Positions 34,505 to 44,004 are shown, numbered from the stretch's first letter. The stretch is DNA of 64,000 nt from Amycolatopsis anabasis (GCF_009765355.1 NZ_VTHK01000012.1:124001-188000), one strand, 5' to 3'. The notes: generated by a model not told the origin, from the letters alone. A program made the numbers and translations.

Positions 34505-35614
34505 ATGCGTGCGCTGGTTGTTGTCCTTGGTGTCCTCCTCGGCCTGCTCGGCACCGCGGTCGGCACCGCCGCCCCGGCTCGGGTCGCGCTCCCCGCGCCG
34601 TCGGGTCCCCTGCCGGTCGGCACGACCACCCTGGACCTGGTGGATCCCGCGCGGGCCGATCCGTGGCGGCCGGAGGAACGGCGGGAACTGCTCGTCTCGC
34701 TGTGGTATCCCGCGCTGCCGGGCGGAAAACCCGCGCGGTACGTGACCCCGGCGGAATCCGCGGCGACGGTCGAAGCCCTCGGCATCCCCCTGCCACCGGA
34801 TACGTTGACCCGGGTCCGGGTGGCCGCCCGGGCCGAGGCTCCCGCGCTGCCGTCGCCGCGCGGGTGGCCGCTCGTGCTGCTCTCCCCCGGCGCCGGGAAC
34901 AGCCGCAATACGCTCACCGCGCTGGCCGAGCAGTTGGCGTCGAAGGGTTTCGTGGTGGCCGGGATCGACCACGCCCACGAGGCGAACAACGTCGAATTCC
35001 CCGGTGGCCGGATGCTGACCTGCCTGCCGTGCGGGATGACGAACCCGAACCCGTGGCCCGCCGCGACGGCGAACCGCGCGCGGGATGTCTCGTTCGTGCT
35101 GGACCGCTTGCTGGCCCGGAATTCCTGGTTCATCGATCCGTCCCGGATCGGCATGGCCGGGCATTCCGCGGGCGGATCGGCGACCGCGGCGGCCATGGCC
35201 GCCGATCGCCGCGTCCGGGCGGGCGTGAACTTCGACGGCCCGCTGTTCGAAGTGCACGGCCTGGATCGCCCGCTGGCGTTGCTGAGCAGTCCGATCGGGA
35301 CGGAGTCGTTCGGCGACACCTGGCGTGCGGCCTGGCCGGAGGTGACCGGCTGGCAGCAGTGGCTGCTGCTCACCGGCAGCGGGCATTCCTCGGCCACCGA
35401 CAACGGCGTGCTCGTCGACCGGCTGGGCCTGCGCGACCGGCTGCCGCCGCGGCTGATCGCGAACCAGTACGGCGACATCGATTCCGGGTACGCGCTGGGG
35501 CTCGCGCGGGACTACCTGACCGCGATGTTCGACCACCACCTGCGGGGCATACCGAGCCCGCTGCTGGAAAACCCGACCGCCCGTTATCCCGAACTCCGGA
35601 AAGTGCAGGGCTGA
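34505..35614 (+). CDS. Secreted alpha/beta hydrolase (PAF-acetylhydrolase/lipase-like)
   Basis: 369 aa with an N-terminal signal peptide (ALVVVLGVLLGLLGTAVGTAA). The nucleophile elbow is GHSAGGSATAAAMA (about residue 223) and HDHAHEANN-like residues precede it. The core PLVLLSPGAGNSRNTLTALAEQLASKGFVVAGIDH is a hydrolase oxyanion region. It lies between the ABC-2 ATPase and permease, 2 nt after the first and 3 nt before the second, so it is co-translated with the exporter. Substrate unknown. Confidence 0.88.
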   Translation: MRALVVVLGVLLGLLGTAVGTAAPARVALPAPSGPLPVGTTTLDLVDPARADPWRPEERRELLVSLWYPALPGGKPARYVTPAESAATVEALGIPLPPDTLTRVRVAARAEAPALPSPRGWPLVLLSPGAGNSRNTLTALAEQLASKGFVVAGIDHAHEANNVEFPGGRMLTCLPCGMTNPNPWPAATANRARDVSFVLDRLLARNSWFIDPSRIGMAGHSAGGSATAAAMAADRRVRAGVNFDGPLFEVHGLDRPLALLSSPIGTESFGDTWRAAWPEVTGWQQWLLLTGSGHSSATDNGVLVDRLGLRDRLPPRLIANQYGDIDSGYALGLARDYLTAMFDHHLRGIPSPLLENPTARYPELRKVQG

Positions 35615-35617
35615 ACC

Positions 35618-36412
35618 ATGACCACGACCACCCTTCCCGCCCGCACCGGCGGCGGTCTCACCGGCGCCGTGCACGCCGAATGGACGAAGTTCTGGTCGGT
35701 GCGCTCGACCTGGCTGAGCCTGGCCGCCGCGGCCGTGCTGATGATCGTCTACGCGGTGGCGGTGGCGTCTTCCATCCGGTTCGGCGCGGACGACGCGATG
35801 GCCCCGCACGAGATCGCGATCGGCGGCAGCTTCTACCTGTCCCAGTTCGCGGTGCTCGCCGTGGCCGCGCTGTTCATCACCGGCGAGTACGCCAGCGGCA
35901 GCATCCGGTCCACCCTGCAATGGGTGCCGGTGCGCGATCGGATGCTGCTGGCCAAGGGCATCGTGCTGGTGCCCGTGCTGTTCGTGTTCGGGCTCGTGCT
36001 GGCCATGGCCGGAATGCTGATCGCGCAGCCGCTGCTCGGCGGCCTCGGCCGGACGACCACGGTGCCCGCGGCCCTGCTCGCGATGACCGGGATGGGCGCC
36101 TACTTCGCGCTGCTCGGGCTGCTCGCGCTCGGTGTGGGCGCCGCGGTGCGCAGTACCGCCGGGGCGATCACGCTGGTGTTCGCGATCCTGCTCGCGCTGC
36201 CGATGGTGTTCGCGCCGCTGGGCGGTGAGGCCATCCTGGGCTTCTTCCCCGGGCTCGCCGGAACGAACGGGATGGTCGGTTCCGGGCAGCAGAACCCGGT
36301 GTTCCACACCCCGTCCCCGTACGCGCCGTGGATCGGCCTGCTGATCTGCGCGGTGTGGTCGGCGGTGAGCCTGGCGGCCGGGCGGATGGTGCTCACCCGG
36401 CGGGATGCCTGA
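35618..36412 (+). CDS. ABC-2 type permease
   Basis: 264 aa with six hydrophobic segments. WTKFWSVRSTWLSLAAAAVLMIV at the start and the ITGEYASGSIRSTLQWVPVRDRMLLAKG loop are characteristic of ABC-2 permeases. Its 3' end overlaps the convergent TetR gene by 20 nt. It works with the ATPase at 33591. Confidence 0.9.
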   Translation: MTTTTLPARTGGGLTGAVHAEWTKFWSVRSTWLSLAAAAVLMIVYAVAVASSIRFGADDAMAPHEIAIGGSFYLSQFAVLAVAALFITGEYASGSIRSTLQWVPVRDRMLLAKGIVLVPVLFVFGLVLAMAGMLIAQPLLGGLGRTTTVPAALLAMTGMGAYFALLGLLALGVGAAVRSTAGAITLVFAILLALPMVFAPLGGEAILGFFPGLAGTNGMVGSGQQNPVFHTPSPYAPWIGLLICAVWSAVSLAAGRMVLTRRDA

Positions 36413-36968
36413 GGATCGCGGCGAGCAGGTCGCGGGTGCTCCGGGTCAGCTCGGCCAGGCTGGGCGGGCTTTTCGACCCGGCACCCGCGACCGAGTCGAA
36501 GATGAGGCCGTCGCACCAGGTGACCAGCATCCGCGCGTGCCGTTCCGGCTCGGCCGAACCCACCCTGGCCAGCACCTCGGCGGCGCGCACGCGAAGCGCC
36601 TGGCCCGCCCGGTCGTAGATCGCGCGCAGTTCCTCGCGGCGCGTGGCTTCGAGCGCGAACTCGTAGCGCGCGATCATCCGCAGCCGCCCCGCGGTGATCG
36701 CGCCGTGCACGAACCGCGCGATGTACTCGGCGAAACCCGCCACGTCCTCCGGGGGGTCCAGCTCCACGTGGTCCAGTTCGACGATCCGCGCGACGGCCAG
36801 TTCCAGCAGGGCCAGCCGGGTGCGGGCGTAGTACGAGGTGGATCCCGCGGGCAGCCCCGCCGCCCGGTCCACCGCGCGGTGGGTCAGCCCGCGCATCCCG
36901 TCCCGCGCGATCACCTCGAGCGCGGTGTCGCCGATCAGCGCGATCCGGTCCCCGGTAACACCTGCCAC
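36393..36968 (-). CDS. TetR-family repressor
   Basis: 191 aa. The N-terminal helix-turn-helix (GDTALEVIARDGMRGLTHRAVDRAAGLPAGSTSYYARTRLALLELAVARI) is canonical. The rest is the helical ligand domain. It is divergent from the FAD monooxygenase with two perfect palindromes between, so it very likely represses both. Its 3' end overlaps the ABC-2 permease. Confidence 0.9.
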   Translation of the reverse strand: MAGVTGDRIALIGDTALEVIARDGMRGLTHRAVDRAAGLPAGSTSYYARTRLALLELAVARIVELDHVELDPPEDVAGFAEYIARFVHGAITAGRLRMIARYEFALEATRREELRAIYDRAGQALRVRAAEVLARVGSAEPERHARMLVTWCDGLIFDSVAGAGSKSPPSLAELTRSTRDLLAAILRHPAG

Positions 36969-36987
36969 ATCCCCAGCCTAACCGAGT

Positions 36988-37021
36988 CTCTACAGGGGTA
37001 GAGTTCTCTACAGACGTAGAG
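36988..37021. promoter_or_regulatory. Two tandem TetR-type palindromic operators
   Basis: CTCTAC-AGGG-GTAGAG (36988-37003) and CTCTAC-AGAC-GTAGAG (37006-37021) are perfect 6-bp inverted repeats with 4-nt spacers, two bases apart. The second touches the ribosome-binding site of the monooxygenase at 37031. Confidence 0.85.
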
Positions 37022-37030
37022 GAGGCGGCC

Positions 37031-38179
37031 GTGGCACATGCGGTGGTGGTCGGCGGCGGGATCGGCGGGCTGAGCGCGGCGATCGGGCTGCGCAAGGCGG
37101 GCTGGCGGGTGACCGTGCTGGAACGCGCGGCCGCTTTCGAGGAGATCGGCGCCGGAATCTCCTTGTGGCCCAACGCCTTGCGCGCCCTCGACGAGCTCGG
37201 CGTGGGGGCGCGGCTCGCTCCCCTGCGGGTCTCGCACGGCACCGGCGGCATGCTCGACCGGCGTGGCCGGGTGCTCACCCGGGTGGACGGCGAGCAGTTC
37301 GCCCGCTTGCTCGGCCGCCTGCTGCTCCCGGTCCACCGGGCCCGGCTGCTGGACATCCTGCGCGCGGCCCTGCCCGCCGGCGCGCTGCGGTCCGGCGTCG
37401 ACGTCACCGAGGTGACCGCCGACGGGGTGGTGCGCTGGGAGGGCGGCGAACTGCGGGCGGACCTGGTCGTCGGCGCGGACGGAATCCACAGTGGACTCCG
37501 ATCCCGGCTGTGGCCCGCGCATCCGGCCCCGGTCTACTGCGGCTCCACCGCCTTCCGCGCGGTGATCGACTGGCCGCGGCCGCGGGACCTGGCGGGCACC
37601 ATGGCCCCGGGCGTCGAATTCGGCCTGATGGCGCTGGCCGAGGAGAAGGCGTACTGGTACATCTCGCTGGTCAGCCCGCCGGGCGTCCGGCACGCGGATC
37701 CGAAAGCCTTCCTGCGCGAGCGGTTCGCCTCGTTCCACCGGCAGTTGCGGGACGTGATCGAACGCACCCCCGCCGAACGGATCCTGCACCACGACCTGTA
37801 CTGGCTCGCCACCCCGCTACCGTCCTATGTGCACGGACGGGTCGTGCTGCTCGGCGACGCGGCGCACGCGATGCCCCCGTTCCTCGGCCAGGGCGGGTGC
37901 CAGGCCATCGAGGACGCGGTGGTGCTCGCCGCGCTCGCCGCCCGGTCTGCCGAGGTGCCGGATCTGCTCGCCCGCTACGACGCACAACGCCGCCCGCGCA
38001 GCCAGACGATCGCCACGCGATCCGCGCGGGCGGGCAAGGCCGGTCCGCAGCTGACGAATCCGCTCGCGGTCGCCGCACGCGACACCGCCCTCCGGCTGCT
38101 GCCGTCGAGCCTGACCGCGCGCGCCGCCGCCGCGATCGCCGACTGGACCCCGCCCGTCGTGAGTGTTCCGGCCGGTTAG
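37031..38179 (+). CDS. FAD-dependent aromatic monooxygenase-like protein
   Basis: 382 aa. The Rossmann GxGxxG is in VVGGGIGGLSAAIGLRKAGW, the DG motif in VVGADGIHSGLRSRLW, and GDAAHAMPPFLGQGGCQAIEDA carries the GD flavin motif. This is the PHBH/salicylate-hydroxylase class of class A flavoprotein monooxygenases. GTG 37031 follows GGAGG. The divergent TetR presumably senses the substrate. Confidence 0.92.
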   Translation: MAHAVVVGGGIGGLSAAIGLRKAGWRVTVLERAAAFEEIGAGISLWPNALRALDELGVGARLAPLRVSHGTGGMLDRRGRVLTRVDGEQFARLLGRLLLPVHRARLLDILRAALPAGALRSGVDVTEVTADGVVRWEGGELRADLVVGADGIHSGLRSRLWPAHPAPVYCGSTAFRAVIDWPRPRDLAGTMAPGVEFGLMALAEEKAYWYISLVSPPGVRHADPKAFLRERFASFHRQLRDVIERTPAERILHHDLYWLATPLPSYVHGRVVLLGDAAHAMPPFLGQGGCQAIEDAVVLAALAARSAEVPDLLARYDAQRRPRSQTIATRSARAGKAGPQLTNPLAVAARDTALRLLPSSLTARAAAAIADWTPPVVSVPAG

Positions 38180-38636
38180 AACGGGCTCTCATTTGGTCAC
38201 CTACTTGTGACCTGGCGTTTCCGTTCGACGAGCCCGCACTTAGCCGACACAGTGCGAAACCGCGCGGGTGGTGGTGCTCGGAGGTACCCAATGCGGCGTT
38301 CGGTACCTTCAACGCCCCGAAAGCCACACTGGTGTCCTCCGGGTACCGGAACGGGGAACACACGCGACCAAGGACGAGGGGACTCGCCGCGGGTGGGCAT
38401 CCCGCTGGCGCGTGTCCCCCGTTTCGGACGCGCGAGTCCCTCGTTTCGGCAGGCCGAGTTCCCCATTTCGGCAGGCGCCCCCGGGCACCCCGACGAGCAC
38501 GGCCTCGTTGCGGCCCCTCCTAGCCGACAAAGCGCGACGAGCATCGGGACGGCAGCCAGGCCGCGCCTGCACGCCCAGACCGGTCACCGTCTCTTGTACG
38601 GGAACCAAGTCCGAGGGACCGAAGACAGACTCTCCG
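38180..38636. other. Intergenic region with a degenerate tandem repeat
   Basis: 457 nt between convergent genes. At 38409-38475 a unit of 20-23 nt recurs three times with the pattern GTCCCxCGTTTCGG: GTCCCCCGTTTCGGA, AGTCCCTCGTTTCGGCA, AGTTCCCCATTTCGGCA. I see no gene. It may be a terminator-rich or repetitive intergenic element. Confidence 0.5.
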
Positions 38637-39287
38637 TTACGCCACCAGACCGGCTTCGTAGGCGACGATGGCGGCCTGCACCCGGTTCTTCGCGCCGAGC
38701 CGGTTCAGGATGGCGCTCACATACGCCTTGACCGTCCCCTCCACCACGAACAACTTCTTCGCGATGTCCGCATTGGACAGTCCGGACCCCACCAGCGCGA
38801 GCACTTCGCGTTCCCGTTCGGTGAGCGCGGCGACCTGTTCCCGGGCCGCCGCGCCGCGGGAGAGCTTCCCGGCGGGCAGCTGGGCGATCACCCGCTGCGC
38901 GACCTTGGGCGAAAGGAACGCCGCGCCTTCGGCGACCGCGCGCACGCCCGCGATGAGTTCCCGCGGATCGCCCGATTTCAGCAGGAAACCGCTCGCCCCG
39001 TCGCCGAGCGCCCGCGCGATGTAGGCGTCCTCGCCGAACGTGGTCAGGATGATCACCGCGGTCTCCGGCACCAGTTTGCGGATCTCCGCGGCCGCGGACA
39101 ACCCGTCCAGCCGGGGCATGCGGATGTCCAGCAGCGCCACGTCCGGCCGCGTGCTCCGGGCCCGTTCGATCGCCTCGCGGCCGTCCGCCGCCTCGGCGAC
39201 CACCTCGATCCCCTCGTCGGCGGCCAGGATCGCGGCGACTCCGGCGCGGATCATCGCCTCGTCATCGGCCAGCAGTACCCGAATCAT
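38637..39287 (-). CDS. NarL/FixJ-family response regulator
   Basis: 216 aa. A receiver domain (phosphoacceptor Asp in VALLDIRMPRLDG, about residue 53; Thr in ILTTFGED; Lys in LLKSGDP) is joined to a LuxR helix-turn-helix (LTEREREVLALVGSGLSNADIAKKLFVVEGTVKAYVSAILNRLG). ATG 39287 gives the usual length. It overlaps the kinase gene end by 26 nt and is its partner. Confidence 0.92.
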   Translation of the reverse strand: MIRVLLADDEAMIRAGVAAILAADEGIEVVAEAADGREAIERARSTRPDVALLDIRMPRLDGLSAAAEIRKLVPETAVIILTTFGEDAYIARALGDGASGFLLKSGDPRELIAGVRAVAEGAAFLSPKVAQRVIAQLPAGKLSRGAAAREQVAALTEREREVLALVGSGLSNADIAKKLFVVEGTVKAYVSAILNRLGAKNRVQAAIVAYEAGLVA

Positions 39288-40860
39288 CTTGGTAATACCT
39301 CTGATTGATGTCCAAAAACAGGTCTTTTGAGGCGAGCCGACCGTCGACGAAGCACAGCCGGAACACGTCGCTGCGGAAGTCGAACATGCTGACGCCGGTG
39401 CCGTAGAACTCGCACACCGATCCAGGCGGCGAGGCCGGTTCCGGACCGGGGGGCCGTTCGTCGCGCTGGCGCGGGGGCAGCAGGTGCGCGATCTCATCGC
39501 GGGGCTGGCCGATCCGCATCTGGTCGTACTCGCCGAAGTTGAGCTGCGAGGTCAGCCAGGTGTAGGCGAACCAGATCCCGGCCACCGCGGCGATCGCCGC
39601 CATGATCGACGGCGGCATGATCAACGCGTAGACCAGGCTGCGCCGCACCTGCCGCCGCCGCTGGGCCAGTTGCCGGGCGGATTCGGACAGTTCCGCGTCG
39701 GTGACCGGGCTGGCAGGCGCGGGCGAACCGTGGTGCGGCAGCGTCGCCACCACCTCGAAGCCGCCGCCGGCCGCGCCCGCGCGCAGCGTCCCGCCGACCA
39801 GGCGGACCCGCTCCCGCAGCCCGGCCAGCCCGCGCCGCCCGGACGGCAGGCCGGGCAGCGGTCCCGCGGGCGGGGCGGTGTTGCGGACGCGGACCGCGGT
39901 CTCCTCTTTGGTCCGGGTGACCCGCACGGTCACCGCCGCTCCCGGCGCATGCTTGGCCACGTTGGTGAGCGCCTCCTGGACTACCCGGTAGGCCGCGCGC
40001 TCGACCATGGGCGGGGCCTCGCCACCATCGTCCACATCGGACCTGATCTCGATCCCGGAGGCCCGGGCGCGCTCGACGAGTTCGCCGATGGTCGCGTCGG
40101 CCGGTTCGGTCGGCGCGGACTCGTCCGCCCGGAGCACGCCGATGATCTCGCGCAGCCGTTCGGTGGCGGTCGCGGCGCTCTGCCGGAGTTCGGTGGCCGC
40201 GCTCCTCTGCCGCTCGTCCAGGCCACCGGCGACTTCCAGCGCACCCGCGCGGACCGCGATGAGGGCCAGTTCGTGCCCGAGCGAATCGTGCATGTCGCTC
40301 GCGATCCGGGTCCGCTCGCGCAGCCGCGCCTCGTCGGCGACGATCCGCTGCTGGATCTCCAGCTCCTGGGCCCGCTGCCAGCCGGTGCGCGCGAGTTCCT
40401 CGCGCATCCGGAAATGCCGCCCGATCTGCCAGGGGAACAGCGCGGCGAAGACCAGGACGGTGGTCATCCCGCCCCAGTCCGCCAGATCGTGCCGGCCGAT
40501 GGCGAGCGAGATCGGGATGCCGGTGGCGGAGACCGCGGCGAAGGTGATCAGGGCCGGGCGCGCGTGTTCCATCCGCCGGCCCGCGAGGAACCCCATGGAC
40601 AGCATCAGCATGATCGGCCACGCGGGCACCCGGCCCGCGAAGTCGAACAGGATCGCGACGCTGGAGGACGCGGTCGCGATCAGCGAGACGAGCGGCGCCC
40701 GGCGCGCGGTGACCACCGAAACGACCACCGCCACCAGGCCGAGGGCGAATTCCCAGGGCGAACGGTTCACCGCGGTCTCGTAGCTCAGCAGCGCGAGCAG
40801 CGCCGCCCCGATCACCGCTTCGGGCAGCACCCCCTGCCTGCGCCGCAGTCCCTCCCACAC
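39262..40860 (-). CDS. Histidine kinase with an extra C-terminal extracytoplasmic domain
   Basis: 532 aa. Five hydrophobic segments (residues 1-150) precede a HisKA_3 site (ASDMHDSLGHELALIAVR, His about 192). A HATPase domain follows (VVQEALTNVAKHAPGAAV ... GLAGLRERVRLVGGTLRAG). Unusually, another membrane segment comes near residue 420 (ALIMPPSIMAAIAAVAGIWFAY). A domain of about 90 residues then contains MRIGQPRDEIAHLLPPRQ and a Cys pair (SVCEFY, FRLCFV), which would sit outside the membrane. The partner response regulator follows. Confidence 0.88.
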   Translation of the reverse strand: MWEGLRRRQGVLPEAVIGAALLALLSYETAVNRSPWEFALGLVAVVVSVVTARRAPLVSLIATASSSVAILFDFAGRVPAWPIMLMLSMGFLAGRRMEHARPALITFAAVSATGIPISLAIGRHDLADWGGMTTVLVFAALFPWQIGRHFRMREELARTGWQRAQELEIQQRIVADEARLRERTRIASDMHDSLGHELALIAVRAGALEVAGGLDERQRSAATELRQSAATATERLREIIGVLRADESAPTEPADATIGELVERARASGIEIRSDVDDGGEAPPMVERAAYRVVQEALTNVAKHAPGAAVTVRVTRTKEETAVRVRNTAPPAGPLPGLPSGRRGLAGLRERVRLVGGTLRAGAAGGGFEVVATLPHHGSPAPASPVTDAELSESARQLAQRRRQVRRSLVYALIMPPSIMAAIAAVAGIWFAYTWLTSQLNFGEYDQMRIGQPRDEIAHLLPPRQRDERPPGPEPASPPGSVCEFYGTGVSMFDFRSDVFRLCFVDGRLASKDLFLDINQRYYQDDSGTAGR

Positions 40861-40906
40861 CCGCCGAACGCTACCGGCCGACCTGCGGCGGCACCATTGA
40901 CGAAAG

Positions 40907-41626
40907 TCAAGAACCGGCGGTGGTGACCCGGACGAACTCCAGCATCTGCGGCCACGAGAGGGCGTAGGCGTCGGCGTTGACCGGCTTCTCCCGCCGCTGC
41001 CGCGAGGTGAACCCGTGCTCGGCGCCGGGGTAGACGTGCACGATGCTCGGCCCGCCGGCGCGCGAGTTCAGCGCGGTCTGCAGGCGGGTGAAGCTCTCCA
41101 CCGGCACCAGATCGTCCGCGCCGGGGTACAGCATCATCACCGGCGCCTCGATCCGCGCGGCGTGCTCGGCGGCGTCGAGCGTGTGGTTCGGATCCGGGGT
41201 GCCGGGGACCGTCGGGTGGTAGGCGACCACGTTCGCGACGCGGGTGTCCCGGCCGCCGAAGAGCAGGGCGAGCCGCCCGCCGAGGCACCAGCCGATGACC
41301 CCGGCCTTCGCGCAGCCCAGCTCGCCGAGCAGGTGGTCGAGCAGTCGCCGGTGCTCGTCCAGCACGACCTCGTCGTCCAGTTTCCGCATCAGCCCGAACA
41401 GGTCGTCCAGCGGGGTGTCGTCGGCGCTCGGTCCGTGCCACGGGTCCCAGGACAGCGCGGTGATCCCGGACCGCGCGAGGTCGTCGGCGAACTCCCGCAG
41501 CTGCGCGCCGATCCCGGTGATCATCGGCAGCAGCAGCATGCCCTGGCGGGATCCGCCCGACGGCCGGGAGAGATAGGCCCGCAATCCGTCCACGGTGATC
41601 AGTGACGATTCGATCTCGTGCGGCAT
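40907..41626 (-). CDS. Dienelactone hydrolase family protein
   Basis: 239 aa. The nucleophile Cys is in GVIGWCLGGRLALLF. The general acid Asp (GADDLVPVE) and His (YPGAEHGFTSRQRR) complete the DLH triad. The fold is alpha/beta hydrolase, with no signal peptide. ATG 41626 is chosen because the domain begins about ten residues in. The longer frame to 41833 has no domain character. Confidence 0.88.
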   Translation of the reverse strand: MPHEIESSLITVDGLRAYLSRPSGGSRQGMLLLPMITGIGAQLREFADDLARSGITALSWDPWHGPSADDTPLDDLFGLMRKLDDEVVLDEHRRLLDHLLGELGCAKAGVIGWCLGGRLALLFGGRDTRVANVVAYHPTVPGTPDPNHTLDAAEHAARIEAPVMMLYPGADDLVPVESFTRLQTALNSRAGGPSIVHVYPGAEHGFTSRQRREKPVNADAYALSWPQMLEFVRVTTAGS

Positions 41627-41712
41627 ACCCCGCACGGTAATCACCCCGCCCGGGACTCCGCCATCAGGCATGATGATCTTCGACCTCGCTCGACGCCGAG
41701 TAACGGAGGCCG

Positions 41713-41934
41713 ATGATGAGCACGCGCCCGCGGCGTACCCTCGCCGACCTGCTCGGGGACGATCTGCCCGCCGGAATCGTCGCGCTTCCCGAGGAACACC
41801 GGCAGGACCTGGCGGACGCCCTGCGTGACGCACGTCGCAGGCAGTCCGCGGCCCTCGCCGAAGCCGGGGAGGCGGGCCTGCGGCACGTGCCCGCGTTGCT
41901 GCGCGGCGCCGTGCGCAAGGCGGTGGGGCTGTAG
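41713..41934 (+). CDS. Small helical hypothetical protein
   Basis: 73 aa, charged and helical (TLADLLGDDLPAGIVALPEEHRQDLADALRDARRRQSA). GGAGG lies 5 nt before the double ATG at 41713/41716. The stop abuts the ATG of the next gene, so the two are coupled. Family not recognised. Confidence 0.7.
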   Translation: MMSTRPRRTLADLLGDDLPAGIVALPEEHRQDLADALRDARRRQSAALAEAGEAGLRHVPALLRGAVRKAVGL

Positions 41935-42702
41935 ATGCGCCTCGACTCGCACGCCGAAGTCCTCAAGCTCGCCCGCCTGCTCGGCACCCAACCCGAACGC
42001 CTGGCCTACCTGGAAGACCGGACACCCGAGGACCTGCGCCGCCTGCGCGATCAGGTCACCGACTTCCTGTTCGACGCGAACCTCGGCGCGCTGCGACGGA
42101 TGGCCGCGGCGAGCGGGCTGCTGCCCAGCGCGGTGCTGGCGAAGATCGCCGAGCGGACGTTCGGCCCGCTGCTGTGCGCCCGGATCGCCGGGCTGGTCGA
42201 CGTCTCGCGCGGGGTCGACGTGGCCAAACGCCTCTCCCCCGCGTTCCTCGCCGATGTCGCGGCGGAACTGGATCCGCGCCGGGCCGCCGGGATCATCGCG
42301 CGGATCCCGGCGCCGACGGTCGTCGCGGTCGCCCGGGAACTGGTGCGGCGCGAGGACTGGATCACCATCGGCCGGTTCGTCGGCCACCTGCCGGACCGGA
42401 CGGTGCTCGCGGCGCTCGAGGTGATCGACGACGCTGCGCTGCTGCGCACCGCGTTCGTCCTGGACGACAAGGACCGGATCGACCACGTGCTCGGCCTGCT
42501 CCCGGGCGACCGGGTGGACGGCGTGATGCGGGTGGCGGGCGAGCGGGATCTGTGGCCCGCGGCGCTGGACCTGCTCGAGCACGTCGGCGCGGAACGCCGG
42601 GCCCGGTTGGTGGCCTCGATCGAGAACCTCGAACCGGGGCCGCGGGACCGCGCGATCGCCCTGGCCCGCGAACTCGGCGTGCTCGACGAACTGGCGGGCT
42701 GA
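41935..42702 (+). CDS. Helical hypothetical protein
   Basis: 255 aa, almost entirely helical. It has repeating units of about 45 residues that look like MgtE N-domain or HEAT-type repeats (LDPRRAAGIIARIPAPTVVAVARELVRRED). No signal or membrane segment. It begins directly after the stop of the 73-aa gene. Function unknown. Confidence 0.75.
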   Translation: MRLDSHAEVLKLARLLGTQPERLAYLEDRTPEDLRRLRDQVTDFLFDANLGALRRMAAASGLLPSAVLAKIAERTFGPLLCARIAGLVDVSRGVDVAKRLSPAFLADVAAELDPRRAAGIIARIPAPTVVAVARELVRREDWITIGRFVGHLPDRTVLAALEVIDDAALLRTAFVLDDKDRIDHVLGLLPGDRVDGVMRVAGERDLWPAALDLLEHVGAERRARLVASIENLEPGPRDRAIALARELGVLDELAG

Positions 42703-42757
42703 CGACCGGCGCTTTCCCACCCCGGCGCCCCGCCGTTTTCGCCCAGGCGCGATAGCA

Positions 42758-42796
42758 AGGGACCTTTACTCACGTCTGACCGGAGTAAAGGTCCCT
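42758..42796. terminator. Hairpin between convergent genes
   Basis: AGGGACCTTTACTC at 42758-42771 pairs perfectly with GAGTAAAGGTCCCT at 42783-42796 (14 bp). A third AAAGGTCCCT follows at about 42820-42830. It can terminate both the gene ending 42702 and hutI (minus). Confidence 0.75.
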
Positions 42797-42846
42797 CGCT
42801 CCCGATCTACCGGAGCAAAGGTCCCTTCCTGCCGGATTACGGCGGG

Positions 42847-44004
42847 TCAGTGCACGCGGGTGCCGTGGCGCCAGACGGCCCAGGTGAGCGGGACGCCGGG
42901 TCGGTAGGCCAGATGCGTCGTCGAGGGCGCGTCGAGCACGTGCAGATCCGCCCGCGCGCCCGGTCGCAGCACGCCCACCGCGCCATCCCCGGTGTCCCGG
43001 CGCAACGCCCGCGCCCCGCCCGCGGTCGCCGCCCGGACCGCCTCGTCCACCGACAGCCCCATCTGCAGCACCGCCGTCGCGACGCAGAACGCCATCGACG
43101 TGGTGTACGAACTGCCCGGATTGGCGTTGCTGGCCAACGCGATCGTCGCCCCGGCGTCGAGCAGCCGCCGCCCCGGCGCCAGCGGCTGGCGCGTGGACAG
43201 ATCGCACGCGGGCAGCAGCGTGGCCACCGTGCCCGAATTCGCCAGAGCGTCCACATCGGACTCGGACAGGTACGTGCAGTGGTCCACGCTCGCGGCGCCG
43301 TGCCGCACGGCGAGCTGGACGCCCGGGCCCTCCCCGAGCTGGTTCCCGTGCACCCGCAGGCCGAGCCCCCGCTCCGCCGCGGCGGTCAGGATCCGGCCGG
43401 ACTGCTCCTCGTCGAACGCGCCGGTCTCGCAGAACACGTCCGCCCACCGCACGTGCTCCGCCACCGCGTCGAGCATCTCCCCGCACACCAGGTCCACATA
43501 GGACTCCGGATCGGCGCCCGCGGGAACCAGGTGCGCGCCCAGGAAGGTGACCTCGTCGGCGACCGCCGCGGCGATCCGCGCCGAGCGGGCCTCGTCCTCG
43601 ACGTTCAGCCCGTAGCCGGTCTTGGTCTCCAGGCAGGTCGTGCCCTGCCGCACCGCCTCGGCGACGTGCCGGGCGAGGTTCGCGGCCAGCGCGGAGTCCT
43701 CCGCCGCCCGGGTCGCCTCGACGGTCACCAGGATTCCGCCCGCGGTGTAAGGCTTCCCGGCCATCCGCGCCTCGAACTCGGCGGTCCGGTCCCCGGCGAA
43801 CACCAGATGCGTGTGGCTGTCCACCCAGCCGGGCAACGCCGCGCGCCCGCCGACGTCGACCCGCTCGTCGGCCGACGGCGCCCGGGCGGCCGGGCCGGCC
43901 CAGGCGACGCGGTCGCCGTCGAACACGATCGCGGCGTCGCGCAGTTTGCCCAGTTCCTCGTCGTTGGTGGTGAGTTCGGCGATTCCCGTTACGACTGTTG
44001 CCAC
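42847..44004 (-). CDS. hutI: Imidazolonepropionase
   Basis: 385 aa. The metal site HTH in [28 protein letters not shown], then [39 protein letters not shown] and [13 protein letters not shown], are the standard HutI segments. It hydrolyses imidazolone-5-propionate to N-formimidoylglutamate. GTG 44004 overlaps hutF by 16 nt. It is the last gene of the hut operon. Confidence 0.93.
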   Translation of the reverse strand: MATVVTGIAELTTNDEELGKLRDAAIVFDGDRVAWAGPAARAPSADERVDVGGRAALPGWVDSHTHLVFAGDRTAEFEARMAGKPYTAGGILVTVEATRAAEDSALAANLARHVAEAVRQGTTCLETKTGYGLNVEDEARSARIAAAVADEVTFLGAHLVPAGADPESYVDLVCGEMLDAVAEHVRWADVFCETGAFDEEQSGRILTAAAERGLGLRVHGNQLGEGPGVQLAVRHGAASVDHCTYLSESDVDALANSGTVATLLPACDLSTRQPLAPGRRLLDAGATIALASNANPGSSYTTSMAFCVATAVLQMGLSVDEAVRAATAGGARALRRDTGDGAVGVLRPGARADLHVLDAPSTTHLAYRPGVPLTWAVWRHGTRVH

